A DNA stretch of 64,000 bases from Streptomyces sp. NBC_00557 (GTDB lineage: Bacteria; Actinomycetota; Actinomycetes; Streptomycetales; Streptomycetaceae): positions 8,308,001 to 8,372,000 of the forward strand of contig NZ_CP107796.1 in the NCBI RefSeq assembly GCF_036345995.1, in the 5' to 3' direction. The notes under the pieces were generated by a model that worked only from the letters and a program-made list of their open reading frames with translations, was not told where the DNA came from and did not search any database. The translations under genes were made by a program, and so were the position numbers. Position 1 is the first letter of the stretch; each line of letters opens with the position of its first letter. Shown one piece after another: positions 36,218 through 47,485 of the stretch.

Positions 36218-37026
36218 TCATGACCCCTGGCTGGTCCCGACCAGGAACCGCGTCGTATCGGACAGCGTGGTCAGGTCCCGGTAGTCCTCTTCGGCGCTGA
36301 TGCCGCCGCTCGAGAGGTCGTCGGCGGCGGCCAGTGCCTTGGGCAGGGAGCCGCCGTAAGTGATCAGTGAGACGTCCGTGCCGGGACGGCGGACGGCCGC
36401 GTGGTCGATGTCGACCGGGCCGGCGTCGGCGGGCAGGTCGCCCGAGACGTTGTACAGGCTGCCGTGCTCGAAGATCAGCACCGGATCGGGGTCGGCGAGC
36501 GCGGGGCCAGCATGTACCGGGCGTCGGTGAGGGTCGCCGGGGCCAGGACCCGCAGGCCGGGGATGTGCGCGTACCAGCTTTCCAGGCTGTGCGAGTGCTG
36601 GGCCGCGAGCTGCCGTCCCGCGCCCGTGGTCATCCGGATCACGACCGGTACGGGCAGTTGCCCGCCCGACATGTGCAGCAGCGTCGCCGCGTTGTTGAGA
36701 ATCTGGTCCAGGGCCAGCAGGCTGAAGTTGACCGTCATGATCTCGACGATCGGCCGCATGCCCGCCAGGGCGGCACCGATGCCCGCACCGACGAACGCCG
36801 ACTCCGACAGTGGTGCGTCGCGGATCCGTTCGGGTCCGAACTCCTCCAGCAGGCCGAGGCTGACGCCGAAGCAGCCGCCGTATTGGCCGACGTCCTCACC
36901 CATCAGAAATACCCGCTCGTCGCTGCGCAGCGCCTCGCGCATGGCCTCGCGCATGGCCTCCCGGTACGTCGTCTTCCGGTCGGAAGGCACGGCGGCTTCG
37001 GCGACACGGGTCCGCGTCGTGGTCAT
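36218..37026 (-). pseudogene. pdhB: Pyruvate dehydrogenase E1 beta subunit, frameshifted and C-terminally truncated
   Basis: Frame 1 gives [60 protein letters not shown] and [15 protein letters not shown]. At about 36502 a G seems lost (expected [17 protein letters not shown]). The next frame continues with [11 protein letters not shown] and [20 protein letters not shown]. The end diverges and stops about 55 residues short. The start overlaps the pdhA stop (ATGA). It encodes the thiamine-diphosphate E1 beta chain but cannot be complete as read. Confidence 0.75.
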
Positions 37027-38040
37027 GGCCGAGTCACTTCCATCGGGCTGGTGACGTACTTGAGCAGGTCCTCGACCGGTTCGTGCGGAGCCTGCTCGGC
37101 CGCTTCCACGGCCGCGTCGATCTCGGCGGCCAGGCGGTCCTCCACGGCTGTGCGGGCCATGTCGGAAAGCTCCTTCGCGTCCTGGAGCCGCCGTGCGAGC
37201 CCCTCGACCGGGTCGCGTTCCTTCCAGTGTTCGATCTCGGCCTTGTCGCGGTAGCGGTCGGAGTCGTACATGGAGTGGGCGCGGAAGCGGTACGTGCGCA
37301 TCTCCATGAAGTGCGGCCCGGTCCCGGCACGCACCCCTTCGGCGGCCCGCCGGGCCGCGTCCTCGACGGCGAAGACGTCCATGCCGTCGACGGCCCAGGA
37401 GACCATGCCGTACGCGGCCGCGCGCAGCGCGAGGTCGGTCTGCGCCTGGTGGCGGGCCAGAGCGGTGCCCATCGCGTACAGGTTGTTCTCGCAGACCAGC
37501 AGCAGGGGCAGTTGCCAGAGAGCGGCGAGGTTGGCGGTCTCGTGGAACTCGCCCTCGGCGAAGGCGCCGTCCCCGAAGAAACAGCAGGTGACGCGACCCT
37601 GGCCGGTCATGCGGTCGGCGAGGGCGAGACCGGCCGCGAGGGGAAGCCCGCCGCCGACGATCGCGTTGCCGCCGTAGAAGCGTCGGCCGGCGTCGAAGAG
37701 ATGCATCGAGCCGCCACGGCCTCTGCTGCAGCCGGTGACCTTGCCGAACATCTCGGCCATGATCGCCTCGGCAGGGACCCCGCGGGCAGTGCGTGCCCGT
37801 GTTCGCGGTACGTCGACACGACCGCGTCGTCGTCCGTGAGGGCCTCGTTGACGCCGACGGCCACGGCTTCCTCACCGATGTAGAGGTGCATGAAACCCCG
37901 GATGCGTGCCTTGCTGTACAGCTCCACACAGCGTTCCTCGAACCGGCGGACGCGCAGCATCGCCTCCAGCAGGGCCACGCGATGTGCGGCCTGACGGTTC
38001 GGCCGGGCGGCGGGCCGTGGTGCGCGGGGGTTGCGAGTGG

Positions 38041-38044
<4 letters not shown>
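37023..38044 (-). pseudogene. pdhA: Pyruvate dehydrogenase E1 alpha subunit with a one-base frameshift
   Basis: The N-terminal frame reads [20 protein letters not shown] and [17 protein letters not shown], then [12 protein letters not shown]. Near 37780 one base is missing and the next frame takes over with [20 protein letters not shown], the thiamine-diphosphate motif [20 protein letters not shown], and [13 protein letters not shown]. All expected motifs exist across the two frames and about 340 residues would result, so a single corrected base would restore it. It is translationally coupled to the upstream synthetase (ATGA) and to pdhB (ATGA). Confidence 0.78.
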
Positions 38045-39873
<1,829 letters not shown>

Positions 39874-39932
39874 GCCGGCCCCTCCTTCCTCCGGGCCCTT
39901 TTCAACCATCCGCCCGGCTTGCCCTGTCCGCA

Positions 39933-39948
39933 TGGGTCGAAGGGCCCT
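39933..39948. promoter_or_regulatory. DosR-like palindromic box upstream of the acs-pdh operon
   Basis: TGGGTC-GAAG-GGCCCT follows the island pattern (six-base half-sites, four-base spacer) with mismatches at the outer and fifth positions. It ends 60 bp before the synthetase start. Confidence 0.5.
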
Positions 39949-40001
39949 CGTCCGCGGCCGGACAGCTCAGATCCGCGTCATCCTTCTCGCGATGCCGTCG
40001 C

Positions 40002-42335
40002 TCAGGGGGCGAGGGAGAAGTAGTTCTCCTCCTCCTGGGAGAAGTGCAGGCGCAGGACCGTGTTCAGGCCGTAGAGACAGGAGCGCAGGTCGTCGAGTTG
40101 CTCGGGGGAGAGGCCTCCGTTCGCGTGGGCAAGTTGCACGTGGGTGGCGATGCGGCGGGAGAGACGCTCTATTTCGGTGTGGGCACGGCTCATGGTGGCG
40201 GTGGCCTCGGGCCCGCCGAGCGTCGGCGCAAGGGCCGGGTACAGCTCGTGTTCCTCGGCGTACTCGTGGGGCAGGAGTCGCTCGATGAGCAGCCGGTGGG
40301 TCTCCTCGACGGCTTCCAGGGCCCGGGGGTCAGGGGAGTCGGAGAGTCGGTCGGCGGTGTCGCGGACGGATTCGAGGACGTCCTGAAGCCCTTCGTGTTC
40401 GGCGGCGAAACGGTGGATGAGGGCCTCGGCAGCGGGAGCGAGGGCCGGCCGCGCGGCATCGCCGGCTCGCAGGGCGCGCAGCGCGTTGAGGATGACGGCG
40501 ACGTCGATGCCCTCTTGGAGCAGTGCTCCGGCGGCGGGCGGGAGCAGGCCGGCAGCGGCCGCGGCCATGGCCGCCAGGGACATCAGCATGCCGCCGAGGG
40601 CGCTCTGGACGGCGATGTGCCGCGCTCGTTGGGCGATGGCGACGGCGTCGGCGAGGCGGTCGACGCGATCGGTGGTCAGGATGATGTCGGCGGCTTCGGA
40701 GGAGGCGGTGGAGCCGCGCGCGCCCATGGCGACGCCGATGTCGGCGGCGGCGAGGGCGGGCGCGTCGTTGACGCCGTCGCCCACCATCACCGTGACCGCG
40801 CGCTCGCCTTCGGCCCGTACGGCGGCGACTTTGTCGGCGGGGGAGAGTTCGGCGCGTACGTCGTCCAGCCCGAGGACGGTGGCTACTTCGCGGGCAGGTG
40901 CGGTTCGGTCCCCGGTGAGCATCAGCAGCCGCGCGAAGCCCGCGGCCCGCAGGTGGCGCAGGGTGCGCGGTGCGTCGAAGCGCAGTGGGTCGCGCAGCAG
41001 GATGGCGCCGGACAGGTGGCCGTCGAGGGTCAGCCAGGCGACGGCCGCGCCGTCGAGGAGGGCGCGCTTGTCGACCGCCCGGGCCCAGGTCGGCCGGTCC
41101 TCGCCGGCGACGATTTGGCCGATGGCCAGCCGGTGCCCATCGGCGGTGCCCGTGGCGCCCCGGCCCGGTTCCTCGGTGACGTCGCAGGGGACCGACAGCT
41201 CCAGCTTGCGATCCCGGGCGGCGTCGACGATGGCCTGGGCCAGTACGTGGGGCGAGTACTGGTCGAGGGAGGCCGCCAGGCGCAGGACTTCCGTGGGTTT
41301 GACGCCGGGGGCGGCGGCGACGTCGACGACGCGCGGCCGACCTCGAGTGAGAGTGCCCGTCTTGTCGAGCAGAAGGGCGCGGGCGCGGCCCAGGTTCTCC
41401 AGGGCACCGCCGTCGCGGATGACGACGCCGAGGCGGGAAGCGCGGGAGAGGCCGGAGACGATCGCGACCGGTGCCGCCAGCAGCAGCGGGCACGGGGTGG
41501 CGACCACCAGCACGGCGACCGCGCGTACGGCCGAACCACTGATCAGCCACGCCAGTCCCGCCACCGCCAGGGACAGCGGCAGGAACCAGGCCGCGTACCG
41601 GTCCGCCAATCGCACGACCGGCGCGGACTCGGCGCCGGCCTGCTGGGCCAGTCGTACGATCCCGGCGTATGTGCTGCCCTGCTCGGTGGCCGTGGCCCGC
41701 ATCTCGAAGGCGCCTGAGGCGTTGACCACGCCGCTGCGCACGGTTTCCCCGCCTGCCCGCTCGACCTGCAGGGGCTCACCGGTGAGCACCGACTCGTCGA
41801 GGACCGCGGCGGCGCTCACCACGCGGCCGTCGACGGGAACCACCTCGCCGGGGCCGACGACGAGCAGGTCACCGGCGGTGACCTCCGCCAGCGGCACCGT
41901 GGTCACGCCGCCGCGAGTGCGGCGGCGTGCGGAGCGGGGTGCGTGTTCCAGCAAGGAACGCAGGTCGTGCGAGGCGCGTCGCCGGGCTGCGGCCTCCAGG
42001 GTGCGGCCAGTGGCCAGCATCAGTGCGATCAGGGCACCGGCCAGGTACTCGTGCACGGCCAGGGCGCCGCCGAGCGCGAGTACGGCAATGACGTCCACGC
42101 CCGTGCGGCCGTGCCGCAGCGCGGCTAGCACCCAACCCACCGCGGGAACGAGAGCGAACAGGGTGCCCAGTTCCCAGAAGAGACCGGCCACGGCGTCGGC
42201 GCCCGTCAGCCAGGCGATGCCACCAGCGATCAGAGCCGCTGCCGTCACGGCCAGCAGGACGGGTTCGAGTCGCGGCGACACATCCGCCGCGATCGAGTGA
42301 CGCAGTCCTGCCGTGAGGGAGGGTCTGTCATTCAT
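40002..42335 (-). CDS. P1B-5-type (Ni/Fe) metal ATPase with C-terminal hemerythrin domain
   Basis: The protein has 777 residues. The ATPase core shows DESVLTGEPLQVERAGG (actuator), VATPCPLLLAAPVA (membrane TPC metal motif), LLLDKTGTLTRGRP (phosphorylated Asp) and MVGDGVNDAPALAAADIGVA. TPC, rather than CPC or SPC, defines the P1B-5 group, reported to move Ni and Fe. The last about 145 residues are hemerythrin-like: IHRFAAEHEGLQ, LLPHEYAEEHELYPAL, RAHTEIERL and LHFSQEEENYF supply the His/Glu ligands for a diiron site. It is divergent from a [NiFe] hydrogenase operon, so nickel or iron handling for that enzyme is plausible. Confidence 0.87.
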   Translation of the reverse strand: MNDRPSLTAGLRHSIAADVSPRLEPVLLAVTAAALIAGGIAWLTGADAVAGLFWELGTLFALVPAVGWVLAALRHGRTGVDVIAVLALGGALAVHEYLAGALIALMLATGRTLEAAARRRASHDLRSLLEHAPRSARRRTRGGVTTVPLAEVTAGDLLVVGPGEVVPVDGRVVSAAAVLDESVLTGEPLQVERAGGETVRSGVVNASGAFEMRATATEQGSTYAGIVRLAQQAGAESAPVVRLADRYAAWFLPLSLAVAGLAWLISGSAVRAVAVLVVATPCPLLLAAPVAIVSGLSRASRLGVVIRDGGALENLGRARALLLDKTGTLTRGRPRVVDVAAAPGVKPTEVLRLAASLDQYSPHVLAQAIVDAARDRKLELSVPCDVTEEPGRGATGTADGHRLAIGQIVAGEDRPTWARAVDKRALLDGAAVAWLTLDGHLSGAILLRDPLRFDAPRTLRHLRAAGFARLLMLTGDRTAPAREVATVLGLDDVRAELSPADKVAAVRAEGERAVTVMVGDGVNDAPALAAADIGVAMGARGSTASSEAADIILTTDRVDRLADAVAIAQRARHIAVQSALGGMLMSLAAMAAAAAGLLPPAAGALLQEGIDVAVILNALRALRAGDAARPALAPAAEALIHRFAAEHEGLQDVLESVRDTADRLSDSPDPRALEAVEETHRLLIERLLPHEYAEEHELYPALAPTLGGPEATATMSRAHTEIERLSRRIATHVQLAHANGGLSPEQLDDLRSCLYGLNTVLRLHFSQEEENYFSLAP

Positions 42336-42413
42336 GGCATACCTGAACGCCGGGTGTGATGACTCTCGGGTCGGTCCTCCTCCATGACATCGCCGCACTG
42401 CGAGTACGCGCCA

Positions 42414-42429
42414 GGGGACGTTCGTCCCT
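42414..42429. promoter_or_regulatory. DosR-like box between the P1B-5 ATPase and hydrogenase operons
   Basis: GGGGAC-GTTC-GTCCCT is the site closest to the mycobacterial DosR core (GGGAC-N4-GTCCC). It lies 79 bp before the ATPase start and 239 bp before the hydrogenase start, in a 332-bp divergent region that holds no other feature I can support, so it could serve both. Confidence 0.65.
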
Positions 42430-42667
42430 GGTCCAGGGCCGACCGCCGACCGTATTCCGTCACACTCGCCGTCCTCGGTGCCAGCGTGGTGGGAACACCG
42501 CCGCCGTCCCGCACGTCACGGGGGCGCCGCCCCGCGGCACTCGGCCGCTGGTCCCTGCTGGCGCTGTCGGTCGGCGCGGGCGGCACCACAGCGGAAATGC
42601 TGCGATCGTAGGTGTGAGGGGACGGCGGGGCTCCACGTGCCGTCCGCTGTGTCTAAGGAGGTCGGTC

Positions 42668-43852
42668 ATGAGCACCGACGCCGATGTGCAGATCTCCCAG
42701 GTGCCCGGGTCCGACGGACTTGTCATGGGCAAGGACGGTATGGCCGCGCTCGTGGACGTCCTGATCCGGCGCGGATACACCGTGATCGGACCCACTGCGC
42801 GGGACGGCGCCATCGAGCTGGCGGAACTGCGGTCGGCCGACGAGTTGCCGTACGGATGGGGTGTGGAGCTGGAGGCCGGGCGGTACCGGCTGCGGGAGCG
42901 GCCGGACGGGGCGGCCTTCGCGAACGCGGCGGGCCCCCAGTCATGGAAGTCCTACCTGCACCCGGCGCGAGTGCGGGAGTGGAGCGCCGACCGGATGGAG
43001 GGGGAGCTGGTCTTCACGGCAGAGCAGGGCACGCCGCCTCGGTACGCCTTCCTGGGGGTGCGCCCCTGCGATCTGAGGGCCATCGCCATCCAGGACCGCG
43101 TACTGACCGGTGGGACGTACCGGGATCCCGGCTACGAGGGGCGGCGTTCCGGGGCCCTGCTGATCGTGGTCGAGTGCACAGAGCCCGGCGCCACGTGCTT
43201 CTGCGTCTCGATGGGCACCGGACCCGCTGCGGGCCCCGGCTACGACCTGGTGATGACGGAAGTGGTCGATGAGGACGGTCACCGCTTCTGGGTCCGCGGC
43301 GGCAGCCGGGAAGGCGCGGAGATCCTGGCCGAACTGCCCGGCCGCCCGGCCGACCCGGAAACCCGGCAGACGGCTCGCGCCGGCGTCACGGCCGCCGCGG
43401 ACCGCATGGGCCGGACCATGCCCGAGGCAGACCTGCGAGAGCTGATGGCCGGAACCCTCGACGCGCCCCGCTGGGACGACGTCGCAGGGCGGTGCCTGAC
43501 GTGCGGCAACTGCACCATGGTGTGCCCCACCTGCTTCTGCACCACCACCGAGGACGTCACCGACCTCACCGGCGACCACGCGGAGCGGTGGCGGCTGTGG
43601 GACTCCTGTTTCGACCTGGACTTCTCCCAGCTGCACGGCGGTCCGGTCCGCGCCTCCTCGCGCAGCCGCTACCGGCAGTGGATGACCCACAAACTCGGCA
43701 CCTGGTACGACCAGTTCGGCTCGTCCGGCTGCGTGGGCTGCGGACGCTGCATCGTGTGGTGCCCGGTCGGCATCGACATCACCGAGGAAGCGGCCGCCCT
43801 GCACGACTGGACACAGTCCGGGGCGTCGGGACCGGCGCCGGAGCCACCATGA
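42668..43852 (+). CDS. hydB: Group 3b-type hydrogenase beta subunit (4Fe-4S protein, HydB-like)
   Basis: The 394-residue iron-sulfur protein begins after a perfect AAGGAGGT. It has GVRPCDLRAIAIQDRVL and CTEPGATCFCVSMGTG in the central part. Two tetranuclear cluster motifs are near the end: CLTCGNCTMVCPTCFC and CVGCGRCIVWCPVGID. This layout is that of sulfhydrogenase-type beta subunits, which pass electrons between the flavoprotein and hydrogenase core. Its stop overlaps the next start (ATGA). First gene of a five-gene operon. Confidence 0.88.
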   Translation: MSTDADVQISQVPGSDGLVMGKDGMAALVDVLIRRGYTVIGPTARDGAIELAELRSADELPYGWGVELEAGRYRLRERPDGAAFANAAGPQSWKSYLHPARVREWSADRMEGELVFTAEQGTPPRYAFLGVRPCDLRAIAIQDRVLTGGTYRDPGYEGRRSGALLIVVECTEPGATCFCVSMGTGPAAGPGYDLVMTEVVDEDGHRFWVRGGSREGAEILAELPGRPADPETRQTARAGVTAAADRMGRTMPEADLRELMAGTLDAPRWDDVAGRCLTCGNCTMVCPTCFCTTTEDVTDLTGDHAERWRLWDSCFDLDFSQLHGGPVRASSRSRYRQWMTHKLGTWYDQFGSSGCVGCGRCIVWCPVGIDITEEAAALHDWTQSGASGPAPEPP

Positions 43853-44667
43853 GCACCGTGACGCCCCCGCTGCCGTACCGGGTCGCCGGCACCTGGGACG
43901 AGACCGGCGACACCCGGTCGATCGAGCTGGTCCCGGCCGGACGGAAACTCCCGCCTTTCGCACCGGGGCAGTTCGCGATGATCTACGCGTTCGGGGTCGG
44001 CGAGGTGCCTGTCTCTGCCAGCGCCCTGCCGGGCCGCCACGGAGGGCTCGTACACACCGTGCGTGCGGTGGGCGCGGTCTCCGCCGCCCTCTTCCGACTG
44101 CGCCCGGGTGACAGCGTCGGGCTCAGCGGGCCGTACGGCACCGGCTGGGACCTCGAAGCGGCGGTCGGCCGCGATGTTCTGATCGTCGCCGGCGGCATCG
44201 GTCTGGCACCGTTGCGGCCGGTCGTCCACGCCCTCCTGGACCGGCAGGCGGCATACGGCCCGCTCGCGGTCCTGCTGGGCGCGCGCACTCCTGCCGACCT
44301 GATCTACCGCGACGAGGTCGACAGCTGGCGCGCCCATGCCAGGGTGGAGGTGACCGTCGACCGGCCCGCCCCGGGCTGGCAGGGTGCGGTGGGCGTGGTC
44401 ACCACGCTCCTGGACCGCATCGATCTGCGCCCGGAACGGACCTGCGCGCTGGTGTGCGGGCCTGAGGTGATGATGCGTCACACCGCTCGCGACCTCGTGG
44501 CCCGGGGCCTGGACCCGCACCGCATTCAGGTGTCCCTGGAACGCAACATGCACTGCGCCACCGGCCACTGCGGCCACTGCCAGCTCGGTCCGCTCCTGCT
44601 GTGCCGCGACGGGCCGGTCGTCGGCTACGACCGCGTGGCGCCCCTGCTCCTCGTGAGGGAGTTGTGA
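43849..44667 (+). CDS. hydG: Group 3b-type hydrogenase gamma subunit (FAD/NAD(P)-binding, HydG-like)
   Basis: The 272-residue protein is a ferredoxin-reductase-type diaphorase. It has the FAD region ([20 protein letters not shown]), the NAD region ([40 protein letters not shown]) and a C-terminal 2Fe-2S site [14 protein letters not shown] followed by [10 protein letters not shown]. It should exchange electrons with NADP(H) or NAD(H). It overlaps hydB by 4 bases and is 1 base from the small-subunit gene. Confidence 0.88.
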   Translation: MSTVTPPLPYRVAGTWDETGDTRSIELVPAGRKLPPFAPGQFAMIYAFGVGEVPVSASALPGRHGGLVHTVRAVGAVSAALFRLRPGDSVGLSGPYGTGWDLEAAVGRDVLIVAGGIGLAPLRPVVHALLDRQAAYGPLAVLLGARTPADLIYRDEVDSWRAHARVEVTVDRPAPGWQGAVGVVTTLLDRIDLRPERTCALVCGPEVMMRHTARDLVARGLDPHRIQVSLERNMHCATGHCGHCQLGPLLLCRDGPVVGYDRVAPLLLVREL

Positions 44668-44668
44668 C

Positions 44669-45517
44669 ATGGCCACCGAACCTGGGCAGGCCCGCGACCC
44701 GCGGCCGACGCTCGCCGTGTGGAAGTTCGCCTCCTGCGACGGCTGCCAGCTGACCCTGCTGGACTGCGAGGACGAACTCCTCGGCCTCACCGAGCGCGTG
44801 CGGATCGACCACTTCCTGGAGATGACCCCGGCCGAGGGCGCCGACAGGGAACACGCGCGGCTGGACGGCCGGGGGCCGTACGACCTCTCCCTCGTCGAAG
44901 GGTCGATCACCACCGCCGAGGACGCCGAGCGGATCCAGCACATCCGCCGCATCTCCCGGTACCTGGTGACCATCGGGGCCTGCGCCACCGCGGGCGGCAT
45001 CCAGGCACTGCGCAACTTCGCCGACGTCGAGGACTTCCTCGCCGCCGTCTACGCGCAGCCGGAGTACATCGCCACACTGGAGACCTCGACACCGATCTCG
45101 GCCCATGTGCCGGTCGACTTCGAACTGCGTGGGTGCCCCATCGACCGTCGCCAGCTCCTCGAAGTCATCACCGCCTACCTGGCCGGTCGCAAACCGCAGA
45201 TCTCCAACCACAGCGTCTGCTTCGAGTGCAAGAGGCGCGGCACCACCTGCATCACCGTCGCCCACGGCACCCCTTGTCTGGGCCCGGTCACGCACGCGGG
45301 GTGCGGTGCCATCTGCCCCGCCTACGGTCGCGGCTGCTACGGCTGTTTCGGGCCGTCGAGCAAACCCAACCTGCGCTCCATGGTCGCGCAGTTGCGCCAC
45401 GACGGGATGAGCGAGCGGGACGTCCAGCGTGTCTTCCGCACCTTCAACGCCGCGTCGCCGGAGTATGCCCCCGTACCCGACCTCGCGGCCGAGGAGCGAC
45501 AGGGCCCTTCGGCCTGA
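44669..45517 (+). CDS. hydD: [NiFe] hydrogenase small (delta) subunit, group 3b type
   Basis: The 282-residue subunit carries the proximal cluster ligands in [26 protein letters not shown] and [11 protein letters not shown]. More Cys for further 4Fe-4S clusters are in [12 protein letters not shown] and [18 protein letters not shown]. There is no Tat signal peptide, which fits a soluble cytoplasmic enzyme. It relays electrons from the NiFe site to the HydB/HydG module. Close spacing to both neighbours supports one transcript. Confidence 0.9.
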   Translation: MATEPGQARDPRPTLAVWKFASCDGCQLTLLDCEDELLGLTERVRIDHFLEMTPAEGADREHARLDGRGPYDLSLVEGSITTAEDAERIQHIRRISRYLVTIGACATAGGIQALRNFADVEDFLAAVYAQPEYIATLETSTPISAHVPVDFELRGCPIDRRQLLEVITAYLAGRKPQISNHSVCFECKRRGTTCITVAHGTPCLGPVTHAGCGAICPAYGRGCYGCFGPSSKPNLRSMVAQLRHDGMSERDVQRVFRTFNAASPEYAPVPDLAAEERQGPSA

Positions 45518-45541
45518 CGCAACCCGCCCGGAAAGGCTCGC

Positions 45542-46888
45542 ATGAACCATCGCGGAACCCGCGTCCTGCGGCTGGACGCGCTGGCCAGGGTGGAAGGCGA
45601 GGCTGCCCTCCACCTGCGCGTCGAGGGTGACACGGTCGTCGAGACGCGGTTGCGCATCTACGAACCCCCACGCTTCTTCGAGGCCTTCCTGACCGGCCGG
45701 GGCCACACCGAACCCCCCGACATCACCGCCCGCATCTGCGGCATCTGCCCGGTCGCCTACCAGATGAGCGCCTGCCAGGCGATCGAGAACGCCAGCGGCG
45801 TCACGGTCGACGGCCCCCTCGCGGAACTGCGCCGCCTGCTGTACTGCGGCGAGTGGATCGAGAGCCACACCCTGCACATCTACCTGCTGCACGCCCCGGA
45901 CTTCCTGGGGCGTGCCGACGTCGTGGAACTCGCCCGCGACCAACGAGCCGCCGTCGAACGCGGCCTGAGGCTCAAACAGGCCGGCAACGCGATCGTCCAG
46001 CAGCTCGGCGGCCGCCCCATCCACCCGGTCAACGTCCGGATCGGCGGCTTCTACCGGACGCCGTCACCGGACGAGCTGCGTCCTCTGGCGGAACGGCTGC
46101 GGCAAGCCCGGGACGACGCGCTGGAGACCGTCCGCTGGGTGGCGGCGTTCGACTTCCCCGACGCGGTGTGCGACCACGACCTGTTCGCGCTGCGCCACCC
46201 CGGCCGGTACGCCGTCGACATCGGAACACCGGTGGTCATGGCCGCTGCCGACCACGGCCGGGCGCCGCACCCGATCCCCCTGACCGACTTCGAACAGCAC
46301 GTCCGGGAAGAGCAGGTACCCCACTCAACCGCGCTGACGGCCACGCTCGACGGCCGCCGCTACCTCACTGGCCCGCTGGCCCGCTACGCGATCAACGGCC
46401 AGTGGCTGCACCCCGTGGCCGCCGAGGTGGCGGGAGAAGCCGGTCTCGGTGATCCCGCGACCGGCGCCATCTGCGACAACCCCTTCCGCAGCATCGTCGT
46501 ACGGGCCATCGAAGTGGTGCAGGCCGTAGAGGAGGCCTTGCGGATCATCGACGGATACGAACCACCTCCCCGGCCGGCCGTCGACGTCCCGCCCCGCCGG
46601 GGCGTGGGGGTCGGGGCCACCGAGGCGCCCCGGGGCCTGCTGTACCACCGCTACGCGCTCACGGAGGACGGCACGCTCACCGAGGCCCGCATCGTCCCGC
46701 CCACGGCCCAGAACCAGACGGCCATCGAGGAGGACGTGCGCAGGGCCGTCCAGGCTCGCCTCGACAGGCCCGGGCCCGCCGCCGACGACGAGGAACTGAC
46801 CCGTCTCTGCGAACGGGCCATCCGCAACCATGATCCCTGCATCTCCTGTTCCGCCCACTTCCTCGACGTGACCGTGGAACGCTCGTGA
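45542..46888 (+). CDS. hydA: [NiFe] hydrogenase large (alpha) subunit, group 3b type
   Basis: The 448-residue catalytic subunit has the L1 motif RICGICP with C66 and C69, and the L2 motif DPCISCSAH with C433 and C436: four Cys ligands for Ni and Fe. A nine-residue tail FLDVTVERS follows H439 and should be removed by the maturation protease. The N-terminal ALARVEGEAALH is also conserved. It oxidises H2 or reduces protons, with NAD(P) through the partner subunits. No hyp genes are in the window, so metal-centre assembly must be supplied from elsewhere. Confidence 0.92.
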   Translation: MNHRGTRVLRLDALARVEGEAALHLRVEGDTVVETRLRIYEPPRFFEAFLTGRGHTEPPDITARICGICPVAYQMSACQAIENASGVTVDGPLAELRRLLYCGEWIESHTLHIYLLHAPDFLGRADVVELARDQRAAVERGLRLKQAGNAIVQQLGGRPIHPVNVRIGGFYRTPSPDELRPLAERLRQARDDALETVRWVAAFDFPDAVCDHDLFALRHPGRYAVDIGTPVVMAAADHGRAPHPIPLTDFEQHVREEQVPHSTALTATLDGRRYLTGPLARYAINGQWLHPVAAEVAGEAGLGDPATGAICDNPFRSIVVRAIEVVQAVEEALRIIDGYEPPPRPAVDVPPRRGVGVGATEAPRGLLYHRYALTEDGTLTEARIVPPTAQNQTAIEEDVRRAVQARLDRPGPAADDEELTRLCERAIRNHDPCISCSAHFLDVTVERS

Positions 46889-47364
46889 GCGGGCGGGTCG
46901 TGGTGATCGGCGTGGGCAATCCCCTGCGCGGTGACGATGGTGTCGGCCCGGCAGCCGTGGAGGCGATGCGGGGCCGTGTTCCCGACGGAACCGTCCTGGC
47001 GGTCAGCGACGGTGAACCTGCCCGCATGCTCGACCTGTGGCGCGGCGCTGACACGGTGGTCGTGGTGGAAGCGCTTCGCGCTCGGCCGAGCCGGCCGGGG
47101 GAGCTGCACACCCTCACGGCGGCGGACGCGGCCGCCCGGACAGCGGGTACGGCGAGTACGCATGCACTCGGGCTCGGAGAGTGCCTCGCCCTGGCGGAGG
47201 CCCTCGACCAGCTGCCACCGAGTCTCGTGGTGCATGCCATGGAGGTGGCCGACGTCGAGCTCGGCGCGCGCCTGAGCGAAGCGGTGCGGTCGGCGCTGCC
47301 GGGATTGGTCGACCGGGTCGCCGCCTCCGTCCGGCAGGCGTACGAGCGAAACCACGAGCGGTAG
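46885..47364 (+). CDS. Hydrogenase maturation protease (HycI/HybD family)
   Basis: The 159-residue protein starts at GTG overlapping the large-subunit stop (GTGA). It has VVIGVGNPLRGDDGVGPAAV with the conserved Asp near Ni, then SDGEPARMLDLWRGADTVVV. The middle motif usually VDA reads VEALRA, so the second nickel-sensing Asp is Glu. STHALGLGECLALAEAL is the conserved His region. It is expected to cut the large-subunit tail after nickel insertion. The Asp-to-Glu change is conservative. Confidence 0.85.
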   Translation: MSGRVVVIGVGNPLRGDDGVGPAAVEAMRGRVPDGTVLAVSDGEPARMLDLWRGADTVVVVEALRARPSRPGELHTLTAADAAARTAGTASTHALGLGECLALAEALDQLPPSLVVHAMEVADVELGARLSEAVRSALPGLVDRVAASVRQAYERNHER

Positions 47365-47365
47365 C

Positions 47366-47381
47366 GGGGCCGAAGGTCCCC
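47366..47381. promoter_or_regulatory. DosR-like palindromic box upstream of the universal stress protein gene
   Basis: GGGGCC-GAAG-GTCCCC has half-sites with one mismatch and a four-base spacer. It begins 1 bp after the maturation-protease stop and 104 bp before the next start. Confidence 0.6.
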
Positions 47382-47485
47382 CGGCCTGGGTCGAACCGCC
47401 CTCGCGACCTGTGCCACGGGGGTGCGACGGTGAAGGTCACCCCCCATGTGCCGCACGCCAGGCACCCAGGAAGGCGGTGGGGACG

